From Rhizophagus irregularis (taxonomy: Eukaryota > Glomeromycota > Glomeromycetes > Glomerales > Glomeraceae), in the NCBI RefSeq assembly GCF_026210795.1, contig NC_089432.1:2976001-3040000 (forward strand): 64,000 nucleotides of DNA, in the 5' to 3' direction. Below, piece after piece: positions 28,701 through 38,895 of the stretch. Under the pieces are notes generated by a model. It saw nothing but the letters and a program-made list of their open reading frames with translations, was not told the origin of the DNA and did not search any database. A program made the translations under genes and the position numbers. The stretch's first letter is position 1. Every line of letters begins with the position of its first letter.

Positions 28701-29860
28701 AAAAAATGGCGCAAAAAGCAGTGGCTATTCTTGGCTATTCTTGGCTGTTTTTGGCTATTTACAAATTAACCTATACTATTTGTAAATAGTTTATACAAAT
28801 TTGCGAATAGTTTATGTGATTTGCACCATTTTTTTTGCCTATTTTTGATCATTTGACGTGTGTCAGTAACATATATTGGACATAGGCGGTGATCACGCCA
28901 TTCACAGATGCAGAGGGCAATAGTTGGGTTCTGTCGCTCAAATCTTCTTAGAATTACCTCATCAGCTTGTACTGGAAATTCGATACCTTCAAAGTTTAAC
29001 TCATTTACATACTCCTTATACTTGGAGATTCTTTCTGCATTCTTTTCTACTGGATGTAATGCTGCTAGGATTGCCCACTGAAAGCATTTGTCATCATCAT
29101 TAGCTGGATTTACTACTCCCTTTTTCGTGGCAAGATCTTTTGGGAGTGGTATATATCCTGCTCCTGTGGGTGGTTGGAATTGCGAGATTTCTATAAATAT
29201 TTTTTCTACATGATAGAATTCCCAACCTGATCCGTAATTTACATAGTCTTCTACTTTTTGCATGATTCTTGCTAATGCAAAGTTAAATGTACCATTAATA
29301 TCTGTTGATGGTAGGATTGGCATATTGCGAGTTTTAAATGGTATGTTATATCTGTAGATATACTCTACTCCATCATCTTCACTAAAGTTACCATCTCCGA
29401 ATAATCCCTCAAGGTAAGAATCTAAACGTCTTATTGTGGCAAATATTCCAATTCTTACCTTTATTGATTCCAATCGATTTCTTTCATCCTGAAGAATATT
29501 CTGGATTGTTTGACTGTGTGCTGTAAGAAATGAAGCATAGTCATGCTCTTCAGGTGTTCCTATAGCAATATCAGCCGTAAAGTTTGAGTCTGTTAACTCC
29601 TTTCCTATACGTACCTGATCACGACGTTCAAAGACTACCTCATAATGTGGGTCTGGGTCAATTTGCATCATGTGGGTTATCTCTTCATTGGTTACCGCTG
29701 CTTGTGCTTCACGGATTTGGTGGATTTCATCCTCATATTTTTGCAATTTTGCATTTGAGCGGGGATATGGGATGGACTTGACAGGTACCTCCTTGAGTTC
29801 AGCTAGAACTGATCGGGTGACTTGTCTGTGTTGGGCACTTCTTGCTTGATGTGTTGACAT
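25782..29860 (-). pseudogene. Protein-primed DNA polymerase B, broken by stops, frameshifts and a MITE
   Basis: Polinton PolB read from ATG 29860. The N-terminal third has FQPPTGAGYIPLPKDLATKK and DDDKCFQWAILAALHP. The exonuclease part has YYFVADFEA and an embedded endonuclease-VII-like finger CWICRNPL ... RDHCHITGRYRGAAH. The polymerase motifs are YLDANNLYRWAM (usual LYG is LYR), [11 protein letters not shown] and CYTDTDSLL. Lesions: a 190-bp MITE at 28673-28862; TGA at 28525, 27796, 27685 and 27362; TAA at 26541; and frameshifts near 27503 and 26722. In life it would replicate the element using a terminal protein primer. The spacing of motifs and the length (about 1,290 codons without the MITE) are normal for the family. 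Confidence 0.9.
28673..28862 (-). mobile_element. CACA-ended MITE, 190 bp, TCA/TGA target duplication
   Basis: It is inserted in the polymerase gene. Its ends (CACAGATCGAAATG at 28673; its partner CACACGTCAAATGATC read from 28862) are inverted repeats continuing to GGCAAAAAAAATGG. It is flanked by TCA at 28670-28672 and 28863-28865. Removing the element and one TCA restores the polymerase frame across the site. It is the same family as 35311-35510. A 3-bp duplication with a CAC end suggests the CMC (CACTA-like) group. Confidence 0.85.
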
Positions 29861-30011
29861 CTTGTAAACTTTTTATACTCCTCTTTTATTCAATTAGATT
29901 TTTTCTGAAAATAAAATTAATTGTCTGCCTACTTTATGAGGGTAAAAAAAAGAGGGAGACAGATTAGTACTGTCTTCCTAAACTATTCCTCACCATCTGA
30001 GTCATCGGGAT
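29861..30011. other. Spacer upstream of PolB with a DUF5679-gene remnant
   Basis: 29936-29975 repeats the 3' end of the small zinc-ribbon gene (compare 22890-22945: AGATTAGTACTGTCTTC here, GGATTAGTACTGTCTTC there), which suggests this end derives from a related element. No intact gene is seen. Confidence 0.45.
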
Positions 30012-30502
30012 TAGGGATGGCAACGGTCGGTCATGGTCGGTCATCGGTCGGTCATAACCGGTCAAAAACCTTTGACCGACCAACCGACCGTTTGACCGAC
30101 CGTTTGGCCGATCATTTTTTTTATATTTTCTCAGCGTTTTTATTAAGGAAATTGAAAAAACGTGCGAAAACGTTTTTTTTTATTAAATTATTAATAAAAA
30201 ACGTTTTCGCAACGTTTCTATTAAAATAATTAAAAAAACGTTGCGAAAACGTTTTATTTTAATTAAATTACTAATAAAAACGTTTTCGCAACGTTTTTTG
30301 TTAAAATAATTAAAACCGTTTGCGAAAAACGTTTTTTAAAATTAAATTATTAATAAAAAACATTTTCGTGACGTTTTTTATTAAATTTTTCATACAAAAA
30401 TTTGGTCGGTCAAACGGTCGGTCAGAAGTCTTGACTGACCGATATCGGTCACGGTCATGACCGGTCATAATCGGTTAATGACTGTGACCGTTGCCATCCC
30501 TA
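30012..30502. mobile_element. hAT-like MITE, 491 bp, 8-bp target duplication
   Basis: Its terminal inverted repeat is TAGGGATGGCAACGGTC on both ends. It is flanked by ATCGGGAT at 30004-30011 and 30503-30510. The interior holds repeated dyads of AACGTTTTCGCAACGTT type and GACCGACC words. The TAGGG end and 8-bp duplication are typical of hAT elements. No coding capacity. Confidence 0.9.
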
Positions 30503-30568
30503 ATCGGGATTGTCATCCGAGTCACTGAGCACATCCTCGTCCTGATGTATTCTCTATCCTTAAGTAAC

Positions 30569-30997
30569 TTATAGTTGTAAGCTACAACGGCGAATAGCTT
30601 CTTTTACCATAATATGCTCTACTGCGGCATTTGTTCTCTCTTTACAAGCCTTTTGATATGCCTCCCATTCAAATTCATGGAGGATACCCTCCTCCTCCAA
30701 TGATTGGCCAAGAGCATCATTTGCTTTTTCCTTCTTTTCTACTGCCCTGTCGTATGCCTCCTTGACTTTTTTATGCCACTTCCAGATTACTCGTTCAGCT
30801 TTAGCTCTCCAGATTGGGCTGACTTCTAGAAGATGTGTCCTGAAATTTCTACTTGGAATGTATTCCAGGATATGGCCCACAAGTTCGGGGATTACTGATA
30901 CTGCGTACGGGGTTTGGTGGCTTTTTAGGATCTCCCTATTAAGATCGGAGACTGTGCAGCCAAAGATTGATGCCAACTTTTCCACGGTATATGCCAT
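30569..30997 (-). CDS. F-box-like protein at the right end of the Polinton-like block
   Basis: 142 residues, uninterrupted. The region VIPELVGHILEYIPSRNFRT followed by LLEVSPIWRAKAERVIWKW has the spacing of an F-box (hydrophobic helix, then a V-S-x-x-W-R motif). The C-terminus is a basic/acidic helix with no recognised domain. It points inward, mirroring the gene at 15391 at the other end. F-boxes bind Skp1; a role in manipulating host protein turnover is inference. Its lack of stops contrasts with the broken polymerase nearby. Confidence 0.5.
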   Translation of the reverse strand: MAYTVEKLASIFGCTVSDLNREILKSHQTPYAVSVIPELVGHILEYIPSRNFRTHLLEVSPIWRAKAERVIWKWHKKVKEAYDRAVEKKEKANDALGQSLEEEGILHEFEWEAYQKACKERTNAAVEHIMVKEAIRRCSLQL

Positions 30998-31727
30998 GTT
31001 ATGTACTGTTTATCTGTATAGTTACTTGGTACCTACCTTTTATTTAATTACATTTTTTCTCGGTATAAGGGTAATTGCTTGCCTTGCTATTCCGCTCTAT
31101 TGACTCCATAGCTGGTTTCCTGAATGGGTTAATATTTCCTTACCTTTTTTGGCTCCGTTAGCTTTGAAATCCTATTTCTTGTTCGGTTGGGGGGTAAGTA
31201 GGTGAAAATATTAATGAACGATTTAGATTATGAAATAAGTAGGATATAAGTGAATTAGATTATGAGATAAGTAGGATATAAGTAAGTAAAAATATAAAAA
31301 AGGTGATATAAGTAGGTGAAAAATGTAAAAAGGTGACCAGGATTGGACCCACAGCCAGTGGAAGAGCAACGGGGATAGCAAAAAAAAGGTTGTCAGAATT
31401 GGACCCACAGCCGGTGGGAGAGCAACAAGGGAATAGCAAGAAAAAGGTAACCAGGATTGGACTCCGAGGAAAGTGAGCCAGAACTGGCATTTATATACTA
31501 CTGTTTTTGACCATAAATAGATCAGACAGAGGCTTGTCATGGGTTTTAATTGTATGGTATGGGATTTCAAGTTACACATTTTCAAATTATTTACATGGAG
31601 ACTATAAATCCAAACGTCAGACAAATTTTTTTAGTTATATAGATTTTTTTTTTTTAAATAATAAATTTCTTTTTAAAATAATAATTTACTAGTGAATAAA
31701 GCTTTACTATTTGGTTTCCTCTTTTAG
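30998..31727. repeat. Gene-free right margin with short tandem repeats
   Basis: 31230-31320 repeats AGATTATGAGATAAGTAGGA-like units. 31330-31476 holds three units of about 58 bp (AAGGTGACCAGGATTGGACC, AAGGTTGTCAGAATTGGACC, AAGGTAACCAGGATTGGACT). The Polinton terminus probably lies somewhere here, but no inverted repeat to the left end exists because that end is lost. Confidence 0.55.
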
Positions 31728-31898
31728 ATGGTTCTTATTATCTTATAACACAATGAATGAATCGAATGGCAGCTCCCCTGCTTCTCTGCTAATAAGTCAA
31801 TTTCTTGTTAATTATTATAATTATTAATGATTATTATAAATATTCAGCTGGTGTAACATGTTATGATGCAGCATCACAAGAAACATTTATACTACGAA

Positions 31899-32324
31899 TA
31901 GGGATGGGGTCGGTTCAATTATGTAATTTTGAGCAGTTTTTGGAACTGATCAAAATCTCGTGAGTTTCGAACTTATATGAGCCAAAAATCTTATTGGGAA
32001 TAGAGAAACACTAATATTTTTACAATAAATAAAAAAAAAGAAAATTTATAAGTCAAAACAATTTTTAATAGCTTTTAAAAATTGAACCGCATCAGTTCCG
32101 AACCGGTTCTAAAAACCGGTTCAAAATATGATCAACATCAAAATTATAATGATAATGAACCAACTATTGATTGTTAACCAATCAAAATTTTTTTAATTCA
32201 TAATCAATATATGTTCAACTTGTGTCTTTAATTTGACACATGTAGCTCATATTTTTTTTAATGGGAACTGACGTGGAACTGACGAGGAACTGAAATAAAA
32301 CCGAACGAACCGTCCCCATCCCTA
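31899..32324. mobile_element. hAT-like MITE, 426 bp, in the Plavaka transposase
   Basis: The ends TAGGGATGGGGTCGGTTC and, from the other side, TAGGGATGGGGACGGTTC form the inverted repeat. Flanks are ACTACGAA (31891-31898) and ACTACAAA (32325-32332), an 8-bp duplication with one mismatch. Removing the element and one duplication rejoins the transposase frame. Same end motif as 30012-30502, different interior. Confidence 0.88.
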
Positions 32325-33275
32325 ACTACAAAGCCATATCCTGTCATGTTCTGGTGATATTCCTGCCCTATCCAAAGTTATGTGCCTATCTGGCCATAAT
32401 GCTTACTATGGATGTCGTTTTTGTTATTTATGTGGAATATATTCCAGTACAGCTAAACATATTTATTTTCCACTGCAACCACCATGCGGATATGATGGAA
32501 CTAATTATGATCCAAACAATTTGCCAATGCGCTCTCACGCCAGCTATCTTCAAGATATTGAAGTAGTAGAAAATAGAGGTAGGAATAGAATAATGCATGA
32601 ACGAGGTAAACTTTGATACTTTGATTTGTATAATTATAGAATATTTATGAATTAATTAATAAAATATTTAATAATAGGTGTAAATGGTCGTAGCATCTTA
32701 TTGGAATTACAATCAATAGATTTTCCTGCATCATTTTCAATAGATATCATGCATGCACTTTTTGAAAATATAGCTCCACATATGTTTCGCCATTTTAATA
32801 GAAAGTTTTTTAACAATAAAGAACTTAATGATACTGATTATAAAATTTCATCTGACAGCTGTAATGAAATTACAAAAATAATTGAACAAAATCAAAAAAA
32901 CATGCCAATGGGATTTGGACGACCTCCTATTAATATTTTAAAACATCACTTTGCTTTTAAAGCAGAAGATTGGTACAATTGGATAGTTTTATATTCACTT
33001 CCACTTCTCCACAATTATTTGCCTACAAGGTATTATATTTTAAATTAATTGGTTATTTCAGTTATTATACAATATTAATTAATTTACTTTAAATTTTTAG
33101 ACATATAAATGGATGGGCAAGATTTATTAGGGTGACTCAATTGTGCCTTGAACCAACTATTTCTAGGCAAGAACTTGAAGAAATTCAATTAATTTTTATT
33201 AGATTCATTCATTACTATGAGAAGTAAGACCTTATTATATTATATTCCATCTTTTTTTCATTTGTTGATAAATAT

Positions 33276-33573
33276 AGGACCTTGGATATCTAATATAAAG
33301 GTCATAATGGACTTTTGGCCAAAAACACCCCTTTTTGCTGAAACTCAAAAAATCGTTTTTTGTAAATATCTCAGCATCCAGTAATTCAATTTTAATGAAT
33401 TTTTTTTTTATTTTGTAGCCCTCATTTAGCTCTACAATTTAAAAAAAAGTTCATCAACATTGGACCACTGGATGCCGAGATATTTACAAAAAATGATTTT
33501 TTGAGCCCCTGAAAAATGGGCCAATCTGCCGAAAGTGTGACTTATGACCTGTTTTGGAGATATCCGGGGTCCT
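33276..33573. mobile_element. MITE, 298 bp, with AGGACC ends and 8-bp duplication
   Basis: The inverted ends are AGGACCTTGGATATCT and AGGACCCCGGATATCT, flanked by ATAAATAT at 33268-33275 and 33574-33581. A long inner dyad (AAATATCTCAGCATCCAGT / CACTGGATGCCGAGATATTT) makes it a foldback. It sits in an intron of the Plavaka gene. Confidence 0.85.
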
Positions 33574-34692
33574 ATAAATATTGTTACTAACATTTAAACA
33601 AAAAACTTAGTGAATACTATCAAAGAGATTCTGATTGACTTCCAGCAACTCTTATTAGCTTTCATTACCTCTTACACATAGCATATTCAATTCAAGAAAC
33701 AGGTCCACTATGGGCAACATGGCAATTTCCGATAGAGAGGCTATTTGGAATGTTAATACCTTTGGTCCATTCTAGACAGCATCCATATACAAACCTAATA
33801 AATCAGATAACTATGTGGTTACAATTTGCACACTTGCAATACTATTCTGAATATAATCAGAAGGTTTTAAATATTTTTCAAAAAGGTCCATTAGAACATG
33901 CTTTTAGTTTTTCAAATACTAGAGAAAAATTGCATCCTCCATTTCAAAAGTATAATGTGACAAATTCAGAGATTCAAAAGGTTAAGCAATATTATGCTAC
34001 TGTGTTAAATTTGGCAATAAATGACATAGGTGTATGTATCTATATTTATATAATTGACATTACAAGAATCTTAATTTTAAATACAAAAATTGATTAAATT
34101 TAGGTAATTACCGAACATATCCAAAAGTATGGCAAGTTGCAAACTGAATCTGGGGTAATAATTGGCTCAAAACTTGCTAATCGCAAATGAGATATAGTGC
34201 GAAATAACTATTCAATTGCTGTAAGAAAATTTTTAAATTATATTATTTTAAATCATTCTGCTAATATTTTATTATTATATAGGCAAAACTTCTGGTTGAC
34301 AAAAATGCACATTTACCAAGAGCACCTGTTGATTTTGAAGAGCGTGAATTTTATAGTCAAATCTTATTTTATTTTGTATATAAACTTAATAATGAGTTAT
34401 CGATGCTTGCATTTGTGCAATGGATAAGAAACCCAGAAAAATTAAGCAACAACATACTATTTTTTCGCTACTTTGGTGAAACAAGTGTTGTTAATGTGGC
34501 TGCTATTGATTGTTGTGTGGGATTTCTTGAAATAGCAGTAAATAAGTTTATTATAATTGATAGAGAAAATCATATTTCATTTAGATAAAAACTTAGTATT
34601 ATTCAGGTTATAATTTTAGTGCAATCAGATTGTTATTTAAAATCAATATCAATTTTCAGAGTTCCTATAAAAAGTATTATACTTAAAATATA

Positions 34693-34878
34693 CAGTCGTC
34701 CTCCCATATAGTCACCCCCTGTATAATCACAACTCCCTTATAAGCACATTTACATTAATCCCAAGTTACTAATAAACTTATTAAAAAAACCTTCCCTTTA
34801 ATCACATCATATATAATTTTTATAGTCACACCATTTTTTTTTGGTCCCGAAGGGTGTGATTATATGGGAGGATGACTG
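34693..34878. mobile_element. Tc1/mariner-like MITE, 186 bp, TA duplication
   Basis: The ends CAGTCGTCCTCCCATATA and CAGTCATCCTCCCATATA (read inward from each side) form the inverted repeat, flanked by TA at 34691-34692 and 34879-34880. No coding capacity. Confidence 0.88.
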
Positions 34879-35310
34879 TACTTAAAATATATTTAAAATA
34901 TACTTAATTTAAAAATTGCAAAATACTTATAATATATTTTTAATATATCTAAAATATACTTAAAATTATCTTAAAATATATGTCTAATATATTTAATTTT
35001 TGCCCATATACTTAAAATATATTTAAATTATATTTAAATTAAAATTTAAGTATATTATAAGATTATTATAAGTATATTTTTTACATACTTAAAATATACT
35101 TAAAATATATTATGAAATATATTATAAGAATATTTTAAGTATGTAAAAAATATATCTATAATATACTTAAATTTTAATTTAAATATAATTTAAGTATATT
35201 TTAAGTATTTGGGCAAAAATTAAATATATTAGAAATATATTTTAAGATGATTTTAAAATTTTAAATACATTTTAAGTATATTATAAGTATTTTGCAATTT
35301 TTAAATTAAA

Positions 35311-35510
35311 CACACGTCAAATGATCAAAAATAGGCAAAAAAAATGGCGCAAATCGCATAAACTATTCACAAATTTGTATAAACTATTTACAAATAGTAT
35401 AGGTTAATTCATAAATAGCTAAAAACAGCCAAGAATAGCCAAGAATAGCCAAGAATAGCCACTGCTTTTCGCGCCATTTTTTTTGCCGATTTTTAGCATT
35501 TCGACCTGTG
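35311..35510 (+). mobile_element. CACA-ended MITE, 200 bp, AAA duplication
   Basis: Second copy of the family at 28673-28862: begins CACACGTCAAATGATC, ends GCATTTCGACCTGTG, flanked by AAA at 35308-35310 and 35511-35513. The interior has the triple AGAATAGCCA run. Confidence 0.88.
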
Positions 35511-35588
35511 AAATATATTTTAAGTATATTTTAAATATATTTTAAAAAGTTTTTAATTATATTTTAAATATAAATACTTTTTATAGGG

Positions 35589-38440
35589 AGTATAATTGGA
35601 ATATTTTCAAACTATTTTCAGAATTTTTACTAAAAATTTTCTTATATTGAATTTCTAAATTTTGACTAAAAATACCATTTACAGTGTAATCGGAATGTTT
35701 TCAATGTTTTTCGGAATACTTTTAAAATATCTGGAAAATAATCGGAGTACTATATTGAATAAAATTTTTTATAAAGATATCAATTTTGTGTTGATTTACA
35801 AAAAATAAGAGGTGAAAATTAATTGTTAAATACTATATCTGTTATCATGATCACTGTATCCATACTATCACATCATACTTTAATTCCCATTATCTTGCGA
35901 GGTTTTCTTTTTATGTCTCTATAACGTAATGTGTCTATCCGGAATGATCATCTTTGTATGGTACGATTTCTTCTACAAATATAATTATGAAATCACTAGT
36001 TATTGAATGAATAAATGAATATATCGGTAAAAACAAACCCATTTTTGTTTGTATTATAAAAGACACTGTCTATATATAACGGGTGACTATTGGCATCATC
36101 ACAAGAGTTTTTTATAGTAATATGTCCGATGAGGCTATTAGGACACGTTTATTATATTTTTATTCCATGGGTTTATCTCATTTTGTATACCATGTAATCA
36201 AATACAAGTACAATAGTAATAGAAGAATAACTAATAGATCAGGACAAAAAAATTTCAATCTCCACTTCTCACAAAAATACCTAGTAATATATTTACTTCG
36301 GAATATACGATATTGTTACGCGGAATGTTGATCGATCTGTACCATGTAGAAACTTCAGTAGGAGAATCAAATGATCGGCAGCGTAACGGTGTAATTTACA
36401 CATAGTATAATTTATATAAAGTATAATTTATATTTAGTATAATTTATACCAAAATCATGAATAATATATATAGAATGGGCGAACGGTAAGGAAGACAGAG
36501 TTTAGAAAGGTTTTATTTTAATAGGTTGGTTTTATCGGTAATATTGCAGATCACCGGTAGAGGCAGCAATATTTTATTTATTATGATTATTGAATTTATT
36601 ATGTATTAGTATTTATTTATTTGTAATGTTTCATTTATTTAAGTTATTGCTTATTTGAATAAAGATACACTTTAAATTATATCAGATATATATACTTTAA
36701 GTTTACATATACACCTTATTTTTGTGATAAATATAATATGAATTTCTGTTACTATCACGTGACTTTGATGCAAATCGATAGTAACAATATATTGCTGATA
36801 ACGGTGATAGGAATTCCATAAAAATGTTGCGGACTGAGTACAAAAATGGAAGTTTCGGTGTTTCACATAATTTCCACATATTCCTCAATAATCAACTTTT
36901 AATCTTGAGTTGTAGCATAGTATTCATTATTTAAAACGGAAGATATAGAAGCAATAATTAACTACATTATCCTTCCATAGGCACTCTTCGGTATGATTTA
37001 TCTTTAATACGTCATCTAACAACCAGAACCAATAACCCGTTACTTATCATTTGTGTATAGACAAAGTATCTAATGATATAACTCCATTTTCATGATCATT
37101 ATATTCGTGTTATAACAATACCATAATAATGTATCACACCGTTATTAACAGAGAGAATAGTTTGGAGTCCAGACATTAGAATTACAGTATATTTTGAAAT
37201 AAATCATTTTCGCTCAACTATATTACTATATGTTATATACAACCCACACTATAACATATTAACATTTTAGTCTCTCTCGAAAATTGTTATTACAATGTCA
37301 ATCTCAATTAGTCTTTAGACCTTCCAAAGGAAGTGAAATAAGACCACCTATAGAATATGTATCTCATATTTACTTATTACTGAGATAATATCCATGTCCG
37401 TTTGTTATCATTGCTGCTTTTTCTACATTTCAAGCGTCTTTTAGATGTTTCTGAACAATCCAGGGTTAGAGACTGATCTTAACCCCACTAGTGTATTCTG
37501 TAGCTTACAGTTTTATTCTATGTTAACATGATGGACCGTGAGCATGATAAAAAGGAAAATCCAAAGAAATCAGACTCATATTCCTTGTATAAACGTTATC
37601 GAATTTTTCTCTAATGATATCCCTGGTACTCCACACTAAGCGTCTTGCCCTATGAACCTAGGTTCCTAGAACCTCCTCTGTTAACAGCGTGGTTGAGTGG
37701 CAAGACGATCACTATTTACTATACGGACTTTCTGTCTGCTCGTTTGTTAAATGATTGTCTTATATTCTGTTACTTAGAAAGGGTGTCCTTCAAAACTATA
37801 CAATAATATTCCTATTGGTATCGGCCAGATATTATGAATAATAAAAATATATTGACTATTTATCACGTAAAACATTATCCTAATAATCATTTGAATTGCA
37901 AAGCAACACAGGACCAGCTCTAAAAGTAAATATTGACGGCAAAATCATATGTTATGAAAGGCTGAGGACTTTGTAGTTTCAAGATCAACAAGAACTAACT
38001 ACCTTTGCATCTCTCTGGTAGATCTCCATTGAAAATTCCATTTGCATGTGCTTTCATAGAGTTCTTGGCATTAGACAACAATATTAATTACGCCTTATAC
38101 CTCCTTATCTTTTCCCAGCAAAATATATAAAGCATGTAGGTGTATGTGGAAGTTCAGCCAACTTTCCTTCCCAGAAAAAATAACGCAAAATAAGGTATGT
38201 ATATCATAGCATAAATTATATATGTATGGGAGCGAGTTTTTTCTCACTATGGGCCTTCAGTTGTTTTTAGGAACGCAATATTTCTGATAAGGCTGAAGTG
38301 CCTGATAAGTCCAAAACATCCGATAAATCAAAATTTGACAACTTGGAGACATTACTCTCAACTGCCGCCTTTACAGAAACCTTCAATTTTTCCAAATATG
38401 TTTGATATATCACTGATAGATAGCATTTATAAATATAACA
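35589..38440. other. Gene-free AT-rich stretch
   Basis: No gene is supported on either strand. Only short chance reading frames occur. 36395-36450 has a small TATAATTTATA repeat. 37636-37715 forms a hairpin (CGTCTTGCC ... GGCAAGACG). Confidence 0.45.
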
Positions 38441-38459
38441 TATTATCATATATGAAATA

Positions 38460-38895
38460 TTGTTAATATATAGTTAACATACAAGCAAAATATATTAATA
38501 ATATGTTCTTTATATGCCTAAATTCATATTAAAAATAAAATATAGCAAACGCATGTCTAAAATATATTCAAGATATGTTCGCCATATGCCAAAATTCATA
38601 TTAAAAGCAAAATATAAACAAAATATGAGTAACATATAATTGTAATGTGTTTGATATATTCCAAAAATACATATTAAGATAAATAAAGTTAACATATAAG
38701 CAAAATATATTGATAATATGTTCTTTATATGCCGAAATTCATATTAAAAACAAAATATAACTAATGTATATCTAAAATACATTCGAGATATGCTCTTTAT
38801 ATACTGAAATTCATATTAAAAGCAAAATATAAGCAATATATGACTAACATATAATTGTAACGCATTGGATATATTCCAAAAATATATATTAAATT
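38460..38895. repeat. Two-unit 216-bp AT-rich tandem repeat
   Basis: AAGCAAAATATATTAATAAT near 38483 recurs as AAGCAAAATATATTGATAAT near 38699. Both are followed by ATGTTCTTTATATGCC and TTCATATTAAAA and end with TATTCCAAAAATA. Related degenerate text occurs at 42280-42480. Confidence 0.65.

Larger units (their letters stand above)
15081..31200. mobile_element. Polinton/Maverick-like block, left end truncated, possibly composite
   Basis: About 16 kb of tightly packed intronless genes on both strands: A32/FtsK-type ATPase, protein-primed PolB, two RVE integrases, 2-Cys-adaptor and zinc-ribbon proteins, F-box-like proteins near each end, and two coiled-coil/Gag-like modules. PolB, integrase and packaging ATPase together are the signature of Polintons, which are known from Glomus. 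Terminal inverted repeats were not found: the left end is cut inside a gene at the kinase relic, and the right end is uncertain (30998-31330). Two integrases suggest either two merged elements or a duplication. No jelly-roll capsid or adenovirus-type protease is seen. Confidence 0.8.
31728..34588 (+). pseudogene. Plavaka/CMC-type transposase, decayed
   Basis: Exons chain at 31848-32605 (interrupted by a hAT MITE), 32678-33029, 33101-33223, 33611-34031, 34104-34220 and 34283-34588. A possible earlier exon is at 31728-31800. Motifs include MCLSGHNAYYGCRFCYLCG, SFSIDIMHALFENIAPHMF and GPLWATWQFPIERLFGML, then NLINQITMWLQFAHL and QKYGKL. These are characteristic of Plavaka transposases of fungi. 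Lesions are an 8-bp-duplicating MITE in the coding region, TGA at 33636-33638 and at 34188-34190 (both fit CGA to TGA), and a poor N-terminus. The intron 33224-33610 carries another MITE. The element ends were not identified. Confidence 0.82.
34663..35588. mobile_element. CCCTATAA foldback element holding two younger MITEs
   Basis: Ends: TCCTATAAAAAGTAT at 34663 (first base probably decayed from C) and ATACTTTTTATAGGG ending at 35588. AGT flanks both sides (34660-34662, 35589-35591). The interior is a long AT palindrome of AAAATATACTTAAAATATA words centred near 35105. Inserted into it are 34693-34878 and 35311-35510. Confidence 0.78.

Noticed and set aside
17243-29860. Reassigned TGA codon (TGA read as Arg)
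   Set aside because: TAA and TAG stops, two frameshifts and a MITE insertion occur in the same genes, and adjacent open genes end normally, so decay is the simpler reading.
37636-37715. tRNA-Ser-like A box (GTGGTTGAGTGG) with an inverted CGTCTTGCC
   Set aside because: No B box or anticodon stem at the right spacing; a simple hairpin fits better.
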